64,000 bases of DNA from Micrasema longulum (GCA_022494885.1 JAGVSM010004938.1:62001-126000); one strand, 5' to 3'. Positions 21,991-34,199 are shown, counted from the first letter of the stretch. The notes: generated by a model from the sequence alone, not told the origin. Made by a program: numbers and translations.

Positions 21991-22084
21991 TTCATCAAAC
22001 CCAACAAGCTAAGTTACTTATGAGGAAATTCAATGTTTTTTTTTAAAAGACCAATAAATACGCATATAAAAGTCAACTGAATAC

Positions 22085-23155
22085 AACATAACACTACATT
22101 TAGCTTTTATAGACTATCGAAAAGCGTTTGACTCAGTTGAAAAATGGGCTGTTATTAAAGCACTCCAAAAAGTCTGAGTTAATTCTAGATACATGTGATT
22201 AATAAAATTCATTTATGAAAACGCTACTATGGATGTGAAGATTAATAAGGATACAAAAACTGATAAAATCAAAATAGAGAAAGCTGTCAGACAAGGGGAC
22301 ACAATATCGCCAAAGCTCTTTATGCTAGCTTTAGATAATGTATTTAAAACCCTAAATTGGGAAAATAAGGATGTAAAGATAGATGGCATGTACTTGAGTC
22401 ACCTCAGATTCGCAGAGGACATAGTGGTCATAAGTAAAGACATAGATGAACTAAGCAAAATGATTATGGAATTACATGAGGCTTCAAAAAGGATTGTTTT
22501 GAAAATGTATATTCATAAAACATAGATGATGAGTTCAATAGGGAAAGACATTTTCATTAACAATAATAAAATCAAAGCGGTTGATCAATAAGTATATCTA
22601 GGATGCGGAGTCAAACTTGGTAAAGATAACCAAACAGCGGAGTTACAAAAAAGAAAAGGGCTGAGTTGCTTTCGGACAACTAAAACATATTTTTTAAAAT
22701 ATGAAGTCCTCATATGCTTAAAAAGACAAGTATATGAATCGTGCATATTACCGGTGACAACATACAGACTAGAAACCATATCTGTAACACAAAAAAGTAG
22801 CCAGAAATCAAAATGCATGTAACGATCCATGGAAAGACAGATGCTCGGTGTATGTCTAAGAGACAGAGTAAAAACTAAAGAAATAAGGCACTAAACCGGA
22901 GTCGTAGATATCATGGATCGTGCAGCGAAATTAAAATGGTAGTGGGCAGGATACGTGGCGAGGCAAAATGATGGCAGGTGCCTACCCAGAATGATTAAGG
23001 TGAAGACCATGGGCAAACAAAAGAAGTGTTGGAAGGCCACAGAAAAGATGGGATTACCGGTAAAACATGGATGATGATGACGGGTGATAGGAAGGAATGG
23101 AGACGTTTGAAAGAGGCCTTTATCCAGTGAGAATAAGGCTGAAGAAGAAGAAGCA
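22085..23155 (+). pseudogene. RTE-like LINE reverse transcriptase, family L-A, long but broken copy
   Basis: Reads LAFIDYRKAFDSVEKWAVIK (RT block with catalytic D), stop, then KIEKAVRQGDTISPKLFMLA, SHLRFAEDIVVISKD, then YLGCGVKLGKDNQTAELQKR, ILPVTTYRLETISVTQKSSQ, RQMLGVCLRDRVKTKEIRH and KLKW-stop-WAGYVARQNDGR, ending EWRRLKEAFIQ and a GAAGAAGAAGAAG tail. The YADD/FADD box is FAED, so the second catalytic Asp pair is altered. Many stops and frameshifts. The same family as 9745-10378. Confidence 0.85.
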
Positions 23156-23189
23156 GATTGTGAGCTCTATGATTTGTTAAAGTTTTGTT

Positions 23190-23480
23190 ATTTTGAAATT
23201 ACTCTGCGTATGACCCCGCAAGTTCTTTTCCCCTTCATTTCGGTGAGTTCTGCTGATTGATTAGTCGGTTTCCTGTAAACTTGAATTTTATTATAATTCT
23301 ATATTATTGGTTGGTTTGAAAGAACTATTGATGTCGTTCAAATCAATTAGTTTTCATTAAAATAATTTTTATTTTCTATACACTTTTCCAAACAATTAAA
23401 TGCTTTAATTTTTACGGCGCGTTAGAAAACATTTTTGACATCCAATTTCCCGTAAAACTTAACTTCTTTATTGTTTGGAT
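23190..23480 (+). repeat. Unclassified repeat R-C, copy 1
   Basis: Shares CAAGTTCTTTTCC, GATGTCGTTCAAA, AATTAAATGCTTTAATTTTT and the CCGTAAAACTTAACTTC edge with 41735, 59140 and (inverse) 63340. Confidence 0.65.
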
Positions 23481-23996
23481 TATAGAGACTGTACTGCATT
23501 TAATACCATCCGCGTGAAAATAAAGAAGTAAATGATTTTTAAATTTTTGTTTCTTAAATATTGATGTATGGGTTATACAAAAACAAATTAATGTAATGAA
23601 ATATTATTTTAAATCAACATTTATTTAGTGTCATCTTACCAAAATTCTAACCGGAGACCTTAAATATTGGTGAAAAACAAAATTCCAGACCACAAAGCAG
23701 ACAAATATCTGTGGAAAGATTTTCTGTAATTTAATGGAAAAAGTTGAGGTTTTATAGAACTTCATCACGTTCTTTCAGTAGATTTTTCTTATTTACTATT
23801 TGATTACAAAATACCTTGACTTGCACAGCTTTATTAATAGTAAAGTAACTTCAAAGTTTTGTACGTATTTTTATTAAAAGTTTGGCTACGAACGAGATTT
23901 TATTAGTTACCTTTGTCCATAGCAAACGCGCGATGCTTTATTGTGTTCATACTTACGTATTTGTTCTGGCGAGAAAAAAATTCATAAATATAGTTT
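23481..23996. other. Giant intron segment, nothing recognised
   Basis: AT-rich; no supported feature. Confidence 0.4.
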
Positions 23997-24305
23997 CTGT
24001 AGCTCAATCGCGGATGTTTATTAAAACCGCCGTCGATTAAAATCCTCGGCAACTTGACCGATCACAGTGAAACTGGACCGCGATAATAAACTCGCGGAAG
24101 CGCAATGGAATGATTAGTAAAGTTTATTGTAGTCATGAGGCAAAACCCTAAACGCAATAAATTAAAATAATCCCAGTACCAAAAATTTAAACAGATATTC
24201 CATTTGGATTGCTAAAAATAAAAAATAAAAATAAACAATCGCGGTGAGAAACGTTAATCGCGTCGATTATTACCGACAATAGCATCCATTGTGATTGAGC
24301 TGCTG
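23997..24305. mobile_element. Inverted-repeat element M5 (MITE-like)
   Basis: Ends CTGTAGCTCAATCGCGGATG and CATCCATTGTGATTGAGCTGC, the latter cited as GTGATTGAGCTGCTG. The arms also share TCGATTA and CGATTAT blocks further in. 309 bp, non-coding. No clear target duplication. A related end is at 15683. Confidence 0.6.
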
Positions 24306-24871
24306 ATGTGAATACAAAATATTTTGAAATCAATTTTTTTGTTCAATATAATGATTAAGATGCTGGTACACATTTAATTTTACTGGGTTTTTACGTCGTG
24401 TGTGGTCCGCACCCTTTTCGACTTTTCTGATCACATAACAACTTCAATGGGGTTAATATACTTTGTGTGAGTATTTATGTAACCTTACGTGAGTAGAATA
24501 AAACCGAGTGAAAATAATTCCACATCGTCTTGAAGTGGTTGGCCCTTTTGCCTACCATTCTTGAGCTCTTGGGTTCGATATACTGTTTATTTCCTCAAGC
24601 AGTATAGCAAAAAATTTTACTATTTATTTGATAAGGAGAACCCATTTTTTATTGATCGAAGTAACGAATATGATGGTTTAAGAAACACAAACGTGTTTTG
24701 TTCAAATACAGCGATTACTTAACAGACTGCCCACAGAAATAAAAATGTTTAAAAGAAAATAATAAAAAAATATTTTAACTTTAAAATCTGTAAATACAAA
24801 TCAAACATAATAATGTGTATGTATTATGTACACATGAATAAAAAAATTCAAATAGAATAATTTTCTAACTT
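24306..24871. other. Giant intron segment with a possible SINE scrap
   Basis: CCTACCATTCTTGAGCTCTT then GGGTTCGATA at 24551-24580 looks like a decayed S3 head. Otherwise nothing recognised. Confidence 0.35.
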
Positions 24872-25125
24872 TGTTGCAACTGAAGGGGAAAACTTTTTTG
24901 AGGAGGAAATATGGAAGTCTAGGCATTTACAGGGCTTATGACCCGTCATTAGCTGGTTTAAGTGGCCATTTTACACACTGTGTAACATTTACCATTCTGC
25001 CTATGTTTGAATATTCTTATTTCCTCAACTCTTTTATATGTTGACTTTTGTGGAGTGAAAGAGCCGAAACCCTTATCATGCTGATAAAATTCATCCGGCT
25101 GAACCAATTCACCTACTAGGCAACA
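24872..25125 (-). repeat. M1 repeat copy
   Basis: In the inverse orientation to 2365: GTTGCAACTGAAGGGGAAAA, then TCTAGGCATTTACAGGGCTT, ATGACCCGTCATTAGC, TTTACACACTGTGTAACATT and TTCATCCGGCTGAACCAATT. Confidence 0.75.
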
Positions 25126-25829
25126 AAAAAAAGTAAGTAATTCCAGACAAGATTTTATTACGCTCCATTATTTTGCTTTATGTGGCCAGACAGATAAAAA
25201 AAAATTATTTGACTTTTCATACATAATTTAAGTTGTACATTAAATGGCAATTTCTTCTAACAAACCAATAAAATTCAAATGTCATTTCTTTCATTTCAGT
25301 TTCAAGGCGTTTTCAATAGAAAATTATATTTAAAAAAAAAGGAAACTTAAGATACACAAAAATGGAAATATTTTTATGTCATTATTCTCATCACTTTTAC
25401 AAGAGAGAGGGTAGACATCGAGAATAGAAAGTAGAGAGTAGATATTTGATATTGAATGGGAGATGACACTAAATGAGTTACAGAAGAAAGAGAAATTGTA
25501 GATAGGAATTAAAAGGGAGCTTTGAGGATTGGAACGAAAAGGTAAACCGTGAACTGATAAGGACCATGTTAGGACTATGAAGTACAGTGAACAGAAGTGA
25601 GGAGTGATAGTCTATTCACTGTCTAATTTTGAGCTTTTTCAGTTACCCACGATAGTCAGATATGTGGTCATATTTTATAAGATTAAAAATATATCAAATG
25701 CATGTGTTTTGAAGTCGTTCAAGTTTATGTAGTAATATAGTTCTGTGTGTGAAACAAAACCAGAATCCTGAACGAGTGTCTTAGACTCGATGGCTACTCT
25801 TAGGTAAAAATCCTGAAAATTGAAATCGA
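25126..25829. other. Giant intron segment, nothing recognised
   Basis: Purine-rich (GAGAGAGG, AGAAAG) between 25400 and 25620; no supported feature. Confidence 0.4.
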
Positions 25830-25935
25830 CCCGGGATAAGTTGGCCTCTTCTACCAGGCTTAAGATTCCTGATTCGATTCCTGGCAGGGTTGACGTGAAA
25901 TGTTTGCTTTTAAAGGCGGTTTAACGATGATTTCT
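25830..25935 (+). repeat. SINE S3 fragment (head)
   Basis: GTTGGCCTCTTCTACCAGGC, B box GATTCGATTCCTGGCAGGGT and TTGACGTGAAAT. Confidence 0.55.
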
Positions 25936-26319
25936 GTACTCGGACTATTTAAAAAATAATATTTTGTGTTAGTTGCAGTATTATTGACTTTGCTAATAAT
26001 GTAAAAGGTTTATATGTATTTCACAAGTGGACTTCTTTTCTTGGCTATCTTTATTTGAGTTGTGTTGGGAAAGTGACGAAATTTTGGCAATAGTCCTATA
26101 TAGTAACTTTTGAAAATTATTATTGTTGTATTTTTTTAATTTATTTATAAATCGTAAAACACAATGTATTTTACAAGTATAATATGTTAAATTACATTCC
26201 CAGAAATAACAACAACTCAATTCGGGACATAAATAATATAAACTTACATAAATATATACACAAGCAGAATAAATAATAATAATGAATTAAAAAACGCTTT
26301 TAAGAATAAAAAAAGTAGT

Positions 26320-26880
26320 GAATCTACTAAGGGAGATAAGGTCATTAACATCACATGCCACGCAGATGATGCAGCCATAGTGATAATGAGAACATATCTA
26401 TCTCTGTTAGTAAACATTTTAATGCCTAAGAAATGTCGTATAGTACAATGAACACGTGATTATTGGAAACATAATTCGGATAAACAAAACGTGTGTCAGA
26501 CCGATCATGGTGTATGCAATAGAGGCGAGGATAGATAGAAAGAAAATTAAAAATACGAAAAACCAAGTAGAAAAACTAAATAGAAAAACTAAATAGAAAA
26601 ACCAAATAACTGCTCCAAACGTCAGAGATGAAAGTACTAAAGGCAATCGCAGGGAAACCCCAAAGAGGCGGAATTCAAAATAGATTATGGAGAGATTACG
26701 TCAATAATTCCATTAATGGACAGCTCCAAAATCCCCTACACCATTGCCTACTCATAGAACTCAATTAAGCTAGCCAATTTAAAAGAATATCTTTTGTAAA
26801 AAAAAAATCTATGCATGCTGTGTTCCCATATAATTGATGAACAATACCTAAATTATGTGATTATCATACCAATTTCATAT
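26320..26880 (+). pseudogene. LINE reverse transcriptase fragment, family L-C, heavily decayed
   Basis: ITCHADDAAIVI keeps the ADD catalytic box (Y replaced by H). After a deletion come INKTCVRPIMVYAIEARIDR and MKVLKAIAGKPQRGG then NRLWRDYVN. This resembles the 3140-3640 copy (IRPIMTHGIETRADTK, MKTLRPITGT). A short tandem duplication GAAAAACTAAATA occurs at 26570-26597. Confidence 0.7.
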
Positions 26881-27844
26881 GTATTGTTTATAGTTAGTGG
26901 ACCATAATAAATAAATAAAATAAAAAATTACGTTACCATTTTCTTTTTGCTACATAAAAAACAAAAAAAAGATGTTATACTGCGAGAAATGAATTTAAAA
27001 AATGCACCAATACAAGTCGTAATGGTTTTTATAAAAAATATTTTACATAGTTGTTTTTGTAAGTTGCGAAATTTAAAAACATGACGGTTGGAATGTTGAT
27101 TTTAATAATAATAATTTTGTCAAGCGAGATTTCATTTTAAGTTACCTTTGTCGGTAGCCAATTTGCAATGCTTCGTTGAGTTTATACTGTCGATGTAAAT
27201 GAAATCGTGAATACACGAGAGTGTTTTAATTTAAAAGGACGGTGTTTTGCAATTTAGATGCTAAATTGAAAATTTTTACTAGTGAGACGCTGGTTTTAAA
27301 GAAAAGTTTACATTTTAAATATTACCACAGAGATTGAGAACATTTAGGGAATGGAAATATTAAATTCTAGGCATTTATTTATTGTAAATTTTATATTTAA
27401 AGCACTCACTTTGTGGTTATTCATAAAAACAAAATAAATAAAACAATTTCGTTTTTAACCTCTATTTTTTTTCCTCCGACCAGTTTCATTGCAAACAAGC
27501 TTCTTCGTCAAGGCTTACGTAACTAATGCATTATTTTTTATTTTATTTTATCCATGTTTACTAAATACTACACGTGGAACTAATTAATCAAGTATTTTTT
27601 TTTCCTAAAAGAGTGGTAATTTGAGATACATATTTTTGAAAGAAATTTTGTTTATTTGGTTATAAATTGTTTTTTTCTTATGATAAATCGCTGTTTTAAT
27701 CCTCTTTTCTTCTGAATTTTGCTCTTGCCTTTTCCATAGACAATAAGAAGTTGAATTTTTAGAAATTCAAGCGATATCTGGCAAGAAACCTCGTTTAAAA
27801 TGTAATTTTTTTTAAAGTCGTCAATATTAATTTTTAATTTATTT
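26881..27844. other. Giant intron segment, nothing recognised
   Basis: Contains TTTCGTTTTTAACC..CAAGCTTCTTCGTCAAGG near 27450-27515, a motif style seen also at 19560, 33520 and 40740 that may be a decayed repeat end. Confidence 0.35.
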
Positions 27845-28040
27845 ATTTCAACAATGTTTGAGTATGTCCAAATGCTTGCAGACTGGCTGGATTTCCTCCC
27901 AAGGGAGTAATTCATTTTTTAATTTATTTCAACAGAGAGGGAAAACATTTTTGAGATGGGAATATGAAATTCTAGGCATTTACAGGGCTTATGACCTGTC
28001 ATTGGCTAGTTTAATTGGCCCCTTTACACACTGTGTAACG
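27845..28040 (-). repeat. M1 repeat copy
   Basis: CAACAATGTTTGAGTATGTC end, TTTCAACAGAGAGGGAAAAC, TTCTAGGCATTTACAGGGCT, TTTACACACTGTGTAACGT. Confidence 0.75.
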
Positions 28041-28249
28041 TGAGATTGTCTCATTCGCCCAAACCAATATTAAATCAACTGCTCCACAAGCGTATAGCTT
28101 ATGTTAGGTTTTTTTTATTTTCATTGTGCGTTTTGTAATATAAATAATATAAATGTACATGTATACCTTGTTTTTAAAACAGTCTAAATATTTTGTTAAT
28201 TATCTCTGTTTATTAAGTTAGTCTTTTTTGTTTATTCTCAATTGTAAAA

Positions 28250-28375
28250 AACATTTCAAAAAAGTATATTGTTAAGTGTTTTCGGCACGGGTAACCCCAG
28301 TGAAGTCAAATTATTTTTATTATTGTTTATTGTTTGTAAGAGTAAAATATGAATAAATAAATAAATATACAAAGT
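28250..28375 (+). repeat. LINE 3'-UTR fragment
   Basis: TTTTCGGCACGGGTAACCCC then AGTGAAGTCAAATTATT and an AATAAATAAATAAAT tail; same end as the LINE at 61020-61620. Confidence 0.6.
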
Positions 28376-29658
28376 GTGGAAGTATGAAAGCATTACGTAT
28401 CATTAATTTTGTTCTTTTATCGAAGACTTCGAGAGACTATACAAATTAAATTGCCGCTTTTCGGGTCTTATTTAAATTCGAGTCCCGATTGAACGTGGCA
28501 CCTGGTAGAAAGTAAAGGGACATTTGTTTGGTGATAGCTCCTAAGTCAGGTCGCACTCCCGAAGGAACGATTCTGCAAATCTAGATAGGATTCCTGGATA
28601 AACGTCTTGGGACCTTTCTTAACCCTTTACACAGCAAGACTCTGGAGAACTTAGAAATTGTCTTTTAAAAATGCTTTTATGCGTTCATAAATTATTGTAT
28701 TCAATGGACTAGATCTTTTTTTGGAAAAGAAAATACATGATGATGGTAAAACGCTTTACCAGAGAACGTTTTAAGAAGCAAAATATCACTAAATACATAA
28801 TACCACTTTATTTCCATGTGTTTTTTAAATTGGAAATTGTGGTTATGTTTCCACAATCTCTCAAACAAGAAAGTAAAATATGTCAAACAAATAAAAACTG
28901 AGACATTAACTTGAGCATTATTATAAAATAACCACAATTTTTCTCTGGCGGAATTCTTTCATAAATAACATATTCGCGGCTTGACTGAAATAAAACGTTT
29001 AAATGAAAAAAGGTAAAACAATTTAAATATTTTTACAGAAACACAATTATACACGGGATTATTTACAGAGTAATGGCTTGTTTTATTGGTTTAAAAGTGG
29101 TTTTATAGAAATCATCCTTTGTAGGATGAATTGCCAATAATTAAAATAAATAGTATATTATTAATATTTATAGCATGAATTTGTGGTCAAAAATTAAAAA
29201 AAATGTTATTAAATATTTGTACATAACCACTAATCGACTTTTCTATGACTACCAGTATCGAGACGTACCCGTCTCTTCGTTAGAACACCAATTAAACCAA
29301 CATGCAAAACCCACTATACGCCTTCACCATATTTGTTGCACAAAAATATAAAACCAACACGACATGCATTTTAATAAGCACATGCATTGGTTAGGACAAA
29401 CATGCTTGTCTTGCAAAAAAAAATGTTTTAAGGGTATTATGCCTTGTCCAAAAGCCACATGGCCACAGTTATCAGTTAATTAGTTCTTGAAAACCTCTGT
29501 AGTGGTTATATAAACTAAAGGCTAAGGAGGCATTTTTTATCAATCAAAAAAGTGTTAAAAAAGCATTTTTATAAGTATTTTACATTATAGCGATAAATAA
29601 TAATGTAAAATTGATTAAATTATTTTTTTTCTTCAGCTAACGAATAAAACAGTCTAAA
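28376..29658. other. Giant intron segment, nothing recognised
   Basis: A 78-codon minus-strand frame (28701-28937) has no domain. GTAAAACGCTTTACCAGAGA at 28746 resembles GTAAAACGTATTACCAAAGA at 30675, so a further repeat may exist. Confidence 0.35.
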
Positions 29659-29666
29659 GCACAAGC

Positions 29667-30433
29667 CATAGAATTAAGAACACTTCAGAAACCGCATACG
29701 CGCATCAAACAGATGGCGACTAAACTACTCTTAAAAGAGTAGATTTACGTTTTGACCCATTAGTTTCTTTGTAGACGTCGCGCAGTACGCAACTCCCGAT
29801 TTGAATTTAACCATGCCGTGTTGTGTCATTTTAAAGTGTAGAAATACTTCTGGGATCTTAAAGAAACAGGATGGGTAGGTAGCAAATGCATTATATAAAA
29901 ATTGGATTATTTTTCCATCTGTCAGATTGTCAAAGAAATCAAAACGGACATTTCGTCAGTGTTGCCAGAGTAGTATTTTTTTTCCCTACTATGCTCATCT
30001 AATGAGAGAACTAATGAAAATTAGACCTCGGATTAAACAACGCCGTGGTGGACATTCGACCGACATTATTTTTAAAACATCAAATATTATTTTAAATGAT
30101 ATAAAAATATCGGTTTTATTTAAAATAAAATTTGTTTTATATTATAAGTTCAAAGTTCATTCAATTACTCTAATAAAATGACCCTTTACTTATCTACTCT
30201 GTTGTGTCAATCAATGTTTTCGCGTGCACAATAAAATTTTAGAGAAATTAACTTATTGCTTTTTGTTTTACCTCACATTTGTATTATGACTATATTTTTT
30301 CCCATCTGGCAAACATTACGCGGCGACTTCACGGATGCGCACGACATTGGGACAAAGTGGGGAGATTTTTAGACACAGTCCAATGGATTCAAATATGATT
30401 CTAAGCTCCTTCTGGACGTTTCTTAATTATATG
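29667..30433 (+). mobile_element. hAT-type non-autonomous element M3, copy 2, complete
   Basis: Left end CATAGAATTAAGAACACTTC, right end GACGTTTCTTAATTATATG. Flanked by a perfect 8-bp direct repeat GCACAAGC (29659-29666 and 30434-30441), the target size of hAT elements. 767 bp. The 84-codon frame 29927-30181 is not a transposase. Shares TTTACGTTTTGACCCATTAG with the other copies. Confidence 0.85.
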
Positions 30434-30442
30434 GCACAAGCC

Positions 30443-30870
30443 GTCAAAACCATGTCTGGATGATCGAAAAGATGCACACTGGAATAACGTAATTACCACT
30501 TTTGAATTTTCGTTTATGTACTTTATTTTCTGCGTACAGTTTTATGAACCGACTGCCGCGTAATACAAAAAGGGGCAAACCCATTTACCAGAGAGCGTCT
30601 GTAAAATGAAGAATTGGCAATAAATATTATTTTTCCATACTTTTTGTATGAAAGATGATCCTTATGGCAAGTGGTAAAACGTATTACCAAAGACCGTTAA
30701 GGGGTTAACTCCCTACTGGGCTATGAAAACCTTACTCAGAGAGGGTTCTTACATCACCCGGTAATGTCTTCAAGTAGATTCTGAAATGCTTTCATAAAAA
30801 GTTTTTTCATCTCATATTTTTATATTCTTTTATTTATATTTTACTTATTTATGCATACATTTTATGTTTT
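30443..30870. other. Giant intron segment, nothing recognised
   Basis: No supported feature beyond the weak similarity noted to 28746. Confidence 0.35.
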
Positions 30871-31075
30871 TTCGTCCGCCCCGTGGCCTCATGCTCAGCG
30901 CGTAAACCTACCATTCAAGAGGTCTCGGGTTCGAATCCTGACATGGTTGACATGAAATATTGATTTGATAGGCTGTTTGCAACTAGAATATTTCATAGTC
31001 CCTGGACTGGCACCTGAAGCAAAAGACTGATCATTTTGCTTTCGTATAGCAAAACTTATCAAGATTCGCTGCTTT
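30871..31075 (+). repeat. SINE S3 copy
   Basis: CCCCGTGGCCTCATGCTCAG head, B box TCTCGGGTTCGAATCCTGAC, TTGACATGAAAT, CCTGGACTGGCACCTGAAGC. Confidence 0.8.
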
Positions 31076-31632
31076 TTTCTAATTATGTTAAAAGAAACGT
31101 ATACTTTTTGTGTAACTAAACAAAATAAGTGTGGTCATAGTCCATGATCGATGACACACACACGCGCTAAATCACTTCACCTGAAATATAAAACGACGAC
31201 CGATGAAATTAATCATCGCTTTATACTGAATACAATAAATTATATTTTTCAAGACACGAGAACAACGTCATGCAGGGCATTAAAATCGTTCCTCCACTAT
31301 AAGAAAACCACATGGTGCAGTCAACGCACAGTCACATTTGCAAATGATTTATTCGCCGTGAAATAAATACGCATTAATCAGAAATTTTTTGTCATCTGTC
31401 AATCTCTAATTGAGTTAGTTGCTCCAACTCTCAGCACCTTAATTCTTGCATATGTTTTTATTGTAATTTTTGTAAAAAGCAACTGTGCTGTACAAATTAA
31501 ATAAAAATAAATATTATTCATTGTATCTTAGCATTATTTTCAATATAACATGAACACTTAGTGATAAATTAAAGTTTTGTAATCAGTGTTAATAATCGTT
31601 TTTGTAACATGAAGGTAAGGTGATTAGTATTA
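31076..31632. other. Giant intron segment, nothing recognised
   Basis: A 71-codon plus-strand frame (31151-31366) has no recognisable domain. Confidence 0.4.
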
Positions 31633-31806
31633 GCGGCCTCCGTGGTGTAGTGGTCAAGACGCTTGACTCACGCACGGAAGGTTCCGGGTTCGATTCCCGG
31701 TGAGAACACAAAAATTAAAATGTGATTTTTCTCAAGCCTGGGTGCTCTGTGATATAATTCACCACTGTAATTAGGCCTCCTGGCCTGTTGTGGTGCAAAA
31801 AAAAAA
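31633..31806 (+). repeat. tRNA-derived SINE, family S2, copy 2
   Basis: GCGGCCTCCGTGGTGTAGTG A box, GGTTCCGGGTTCGATTCCCG B box, body TTTCTCAAGCCTGGGTGCTC, end TCCTGGCCTGTTGTGGTGC and a poly-A. The most intact S2 copy. Confidence 0.88.
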
Positions 31807-31824
31807 TGTAAAAAAATAGTATTA

Positions 31825-31920
31825 CGCTTCAGGTACCAGTCTAGGGACTATGAAATAATCTAGTGTAAAAACGCCCTTTTAAATAGTAATTCATATCAAC
31901 CATGCCGGGAATCAGACCCA
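31825..31920 (-). repeat. SINE S3 fragment
   Basis: GCTTCAGGTACCAGTCTAGG, AATTCATATCAACCATGCCG and GGAATCAGACCCAAT, the inverse of the S3 body and B box. Head missing. Confidence 0.65.
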
Positions 31921-32859
31921 ATCGAAACCGAATCAGTGGGATACATTTATTTTATTAAAAGTAACATTACTTTAATTTCGGAAGAGCACTGCTCCCATTG
32001 ACAGAAAATACAAAACTTATATGATAAATAAACAATAAAAAATACCTGGTCCGCACCATGCGAAGGAACTGATAAAAGGGTACTCGCAAAGGTTTGCCTT
32101 TGACCTAATAAAACTCAGCCGAAATCATGTTAAGGTTTTCACTTAGGCCCTTACCGGGCACTGCAGATTGAATAAACACCTTGCTTGAATGATTTTTTCC
32201 ACAACTTCTAGATGTAGGTTTTGGAGTGCAAATGAGAAAACACCTACACATATTCTATGTTAATGTGATGCTTTACATCATAAAAAGAGCCTCATCCTCG
32301 GGCTATCACTGGTTAAACCTGAGGATGTTAATGAACTCGCTGCCTGCTTTATTGCCTGATACTTTACAAATATGGGCTGAGCAAAATGAAAACTTTCGCT
32401 TTTCACACAACTTATTTATTTTATTTTATTTATTTTGTAAATTTATTGCATAAAAATTAGTAAACATATTTAATAACAGGGAATCCATATAAACTAATGA
32501 ATAGAAAATGAAAACGGAGTGTTCTCTGTTTATGATAGTCTCTATCTTACATGGCTCAGCCTGTTCTAAGATGGAGATTTTTTATCTTTTAGAGCATAAG
32601 TAGTTCTATACTAATAAAACAATAAGAAAACAAAAAAAAAACTAAAACTACTTAATTATAAATATCTAGCTAATCAAACGTAAGAAATTAAACATTATTA
32701 TTATACAAATATAAATTATAAATATGTGCCAAGAATACATATAAATTAAAAATAAATAATTTAGTGTAATATATAATAAAAAACTAATATAAAGTATAAA
32801 AATACATAAAATTAAAAATAATATGTGTACCAATTATATAAAATACTACGTTTTTTGAT
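31921..32859. other. Giant intron segment, AT-rich
   Basis: Probably includes the 3' UTR of the minus-strand LINE that starts at 33125. No separate feature supported. Confidence 0.35.
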
Positions 32860-33125
32860 CTACATATATTTTTCAAAAAAATCTCTCGCTACACTATTTA
32901 TATGTGCAGCTATTTTTATTTTAAAATTTGTTTTACATTTTGAGTATTTTATATTTGGCAATAAATCATTTAATATTTTTGGAGCAATTAAATTACATTG
33001 CTTTTTACCAAATGCGGTTGATACAAATGGGACAATACAGTTAATTTGTGTTGTTGAACGAGTGTTTATATTTTGTTGGGTTCTTTTGACCTCTCTTAAT
33101 TTATCATAAAATTTAAGTAGTAGCC
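32860..33125 (-). pseudogene. CR1/Jockey-like LINE ORF2 C-terminus
   Basis: Minus strand reads NTRSTTQINCIVPFVSTAFG then KKQCNLIAPKILNDLLPNIK and YSKCKTNFKIKIAAHIN. TR.......P......G.......AP.I.N.LP..IK....FK is the usual ending of such proteins. The forward-strand 94-codon frame here is its antisense shadow. Confidence 0.65.
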
Positions 33126-33810
33126 AATAGGCTTTTTATAGATTGAGGCTTGGAGGGCGAGAATTGTTCATGAAAACCCGTCACAATAGATCTTCACAGG
33201 TTGCAGTGGCGTCAGGAACTTGCATAGCACTGACCCTCCACCTACCTATAAGAATAAGGAAAAGAATTAAGTATCTTTACAAAAAACAAACAAATAAATC
33301 AGGGGTATAAACTAATGCCGGATTGGTGGGTGGTATTCGTCTTATCTAAGGTGTTAACATATATATACATATACGTCTCCTTGTTCCAGTTATAGAGGAG
33401 AGATAAGTAAACATGATCAATGGAGGCAAGATAACGTTTAACCTGAAATAGGTTCTTGAAATCTAGGCAACTTTAGTTGTGTTCTTTTAATACAATAAAC
33501 GCGTAAAACTTATAACAGAGTTTTTATTTTATAGTAATTCATAAATATCGTTTATTTTCTTCGTCATTGAATAAGTTCTTGCTATTTCCCGACAGATAGT
33601 GTTATCTTAACCTTTTTACTACAGTACTTTATCCAAATTCATCAGGAAACTTCATCATTAGGCTTGAAATGACAGTATTTGTTCTTCCGCCAAATTTTCA
33701 TAGCGTTTAACATGTCGTTAAACGTCTTCGATCCAAAATAAAAGTTTGTGCTTGGAATTTTACTGCATCAATTTCCGCAGCTAAAACATACGTAATAGGG
33801 AAATATTAAG
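33126..33810. other. Giant intron segment, nothing firmly recognised
   Basis: GCAGTGGCGTCAGGAACTTG at 33203 resembles a hAT terminus, but no partner end was found. Confidence 0.35.
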
Positions 33811-34199
33811 GTTTTTTTTACATTTGAAGTAATAAAGATTTATGAAATACTGTCCAGTAAAAAAAAGTTATTTGCTAATTATTACTATCATAAAAAGTAC
33901 TTTCAAATTGTAATTTAGAATTTCTGCAAAAACGATCATTTCATTTGTAACGCCTCTAATAAGTCGCGATTCATGTTTATTTATTCCTTGCCATTTAATT
34001 TGTGTAGAAGAATATCACGAATCTTGACGTCACAAAAACCAAGGCCAACCCCTCGCGTTTTTCTACGAACGTATTTATACTGAATTTCCTTTTTACATTT
34101 ATATTTAAAAACATTTCTTTACAATATCCATATTGATTTTGAAAATACAATTAATTATTCTAAATCCATTTCGTATATTTTTATCGGTATTCGTAGGAT
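33811..34199 (+). repeat. Unclassified dispersed repeat R-A, copy 2
   Basis: Collinear with 64-420 (see that entry); the two diverge after TTTTTATCGGTATT. Confidence 0.7.

Noticed and set aside
31633..31710. tRNA gene
   Set aside because: A and B boxes are good, but the sequence does not form a full cloverleaf with acceptor stem and continues into a body and poly-A shared with 711-885; it is a SINE.
33203..33260. hAT element end (CAGTGGCGTC)
   Set aside because: No facing end and no 8-bp duplication found.
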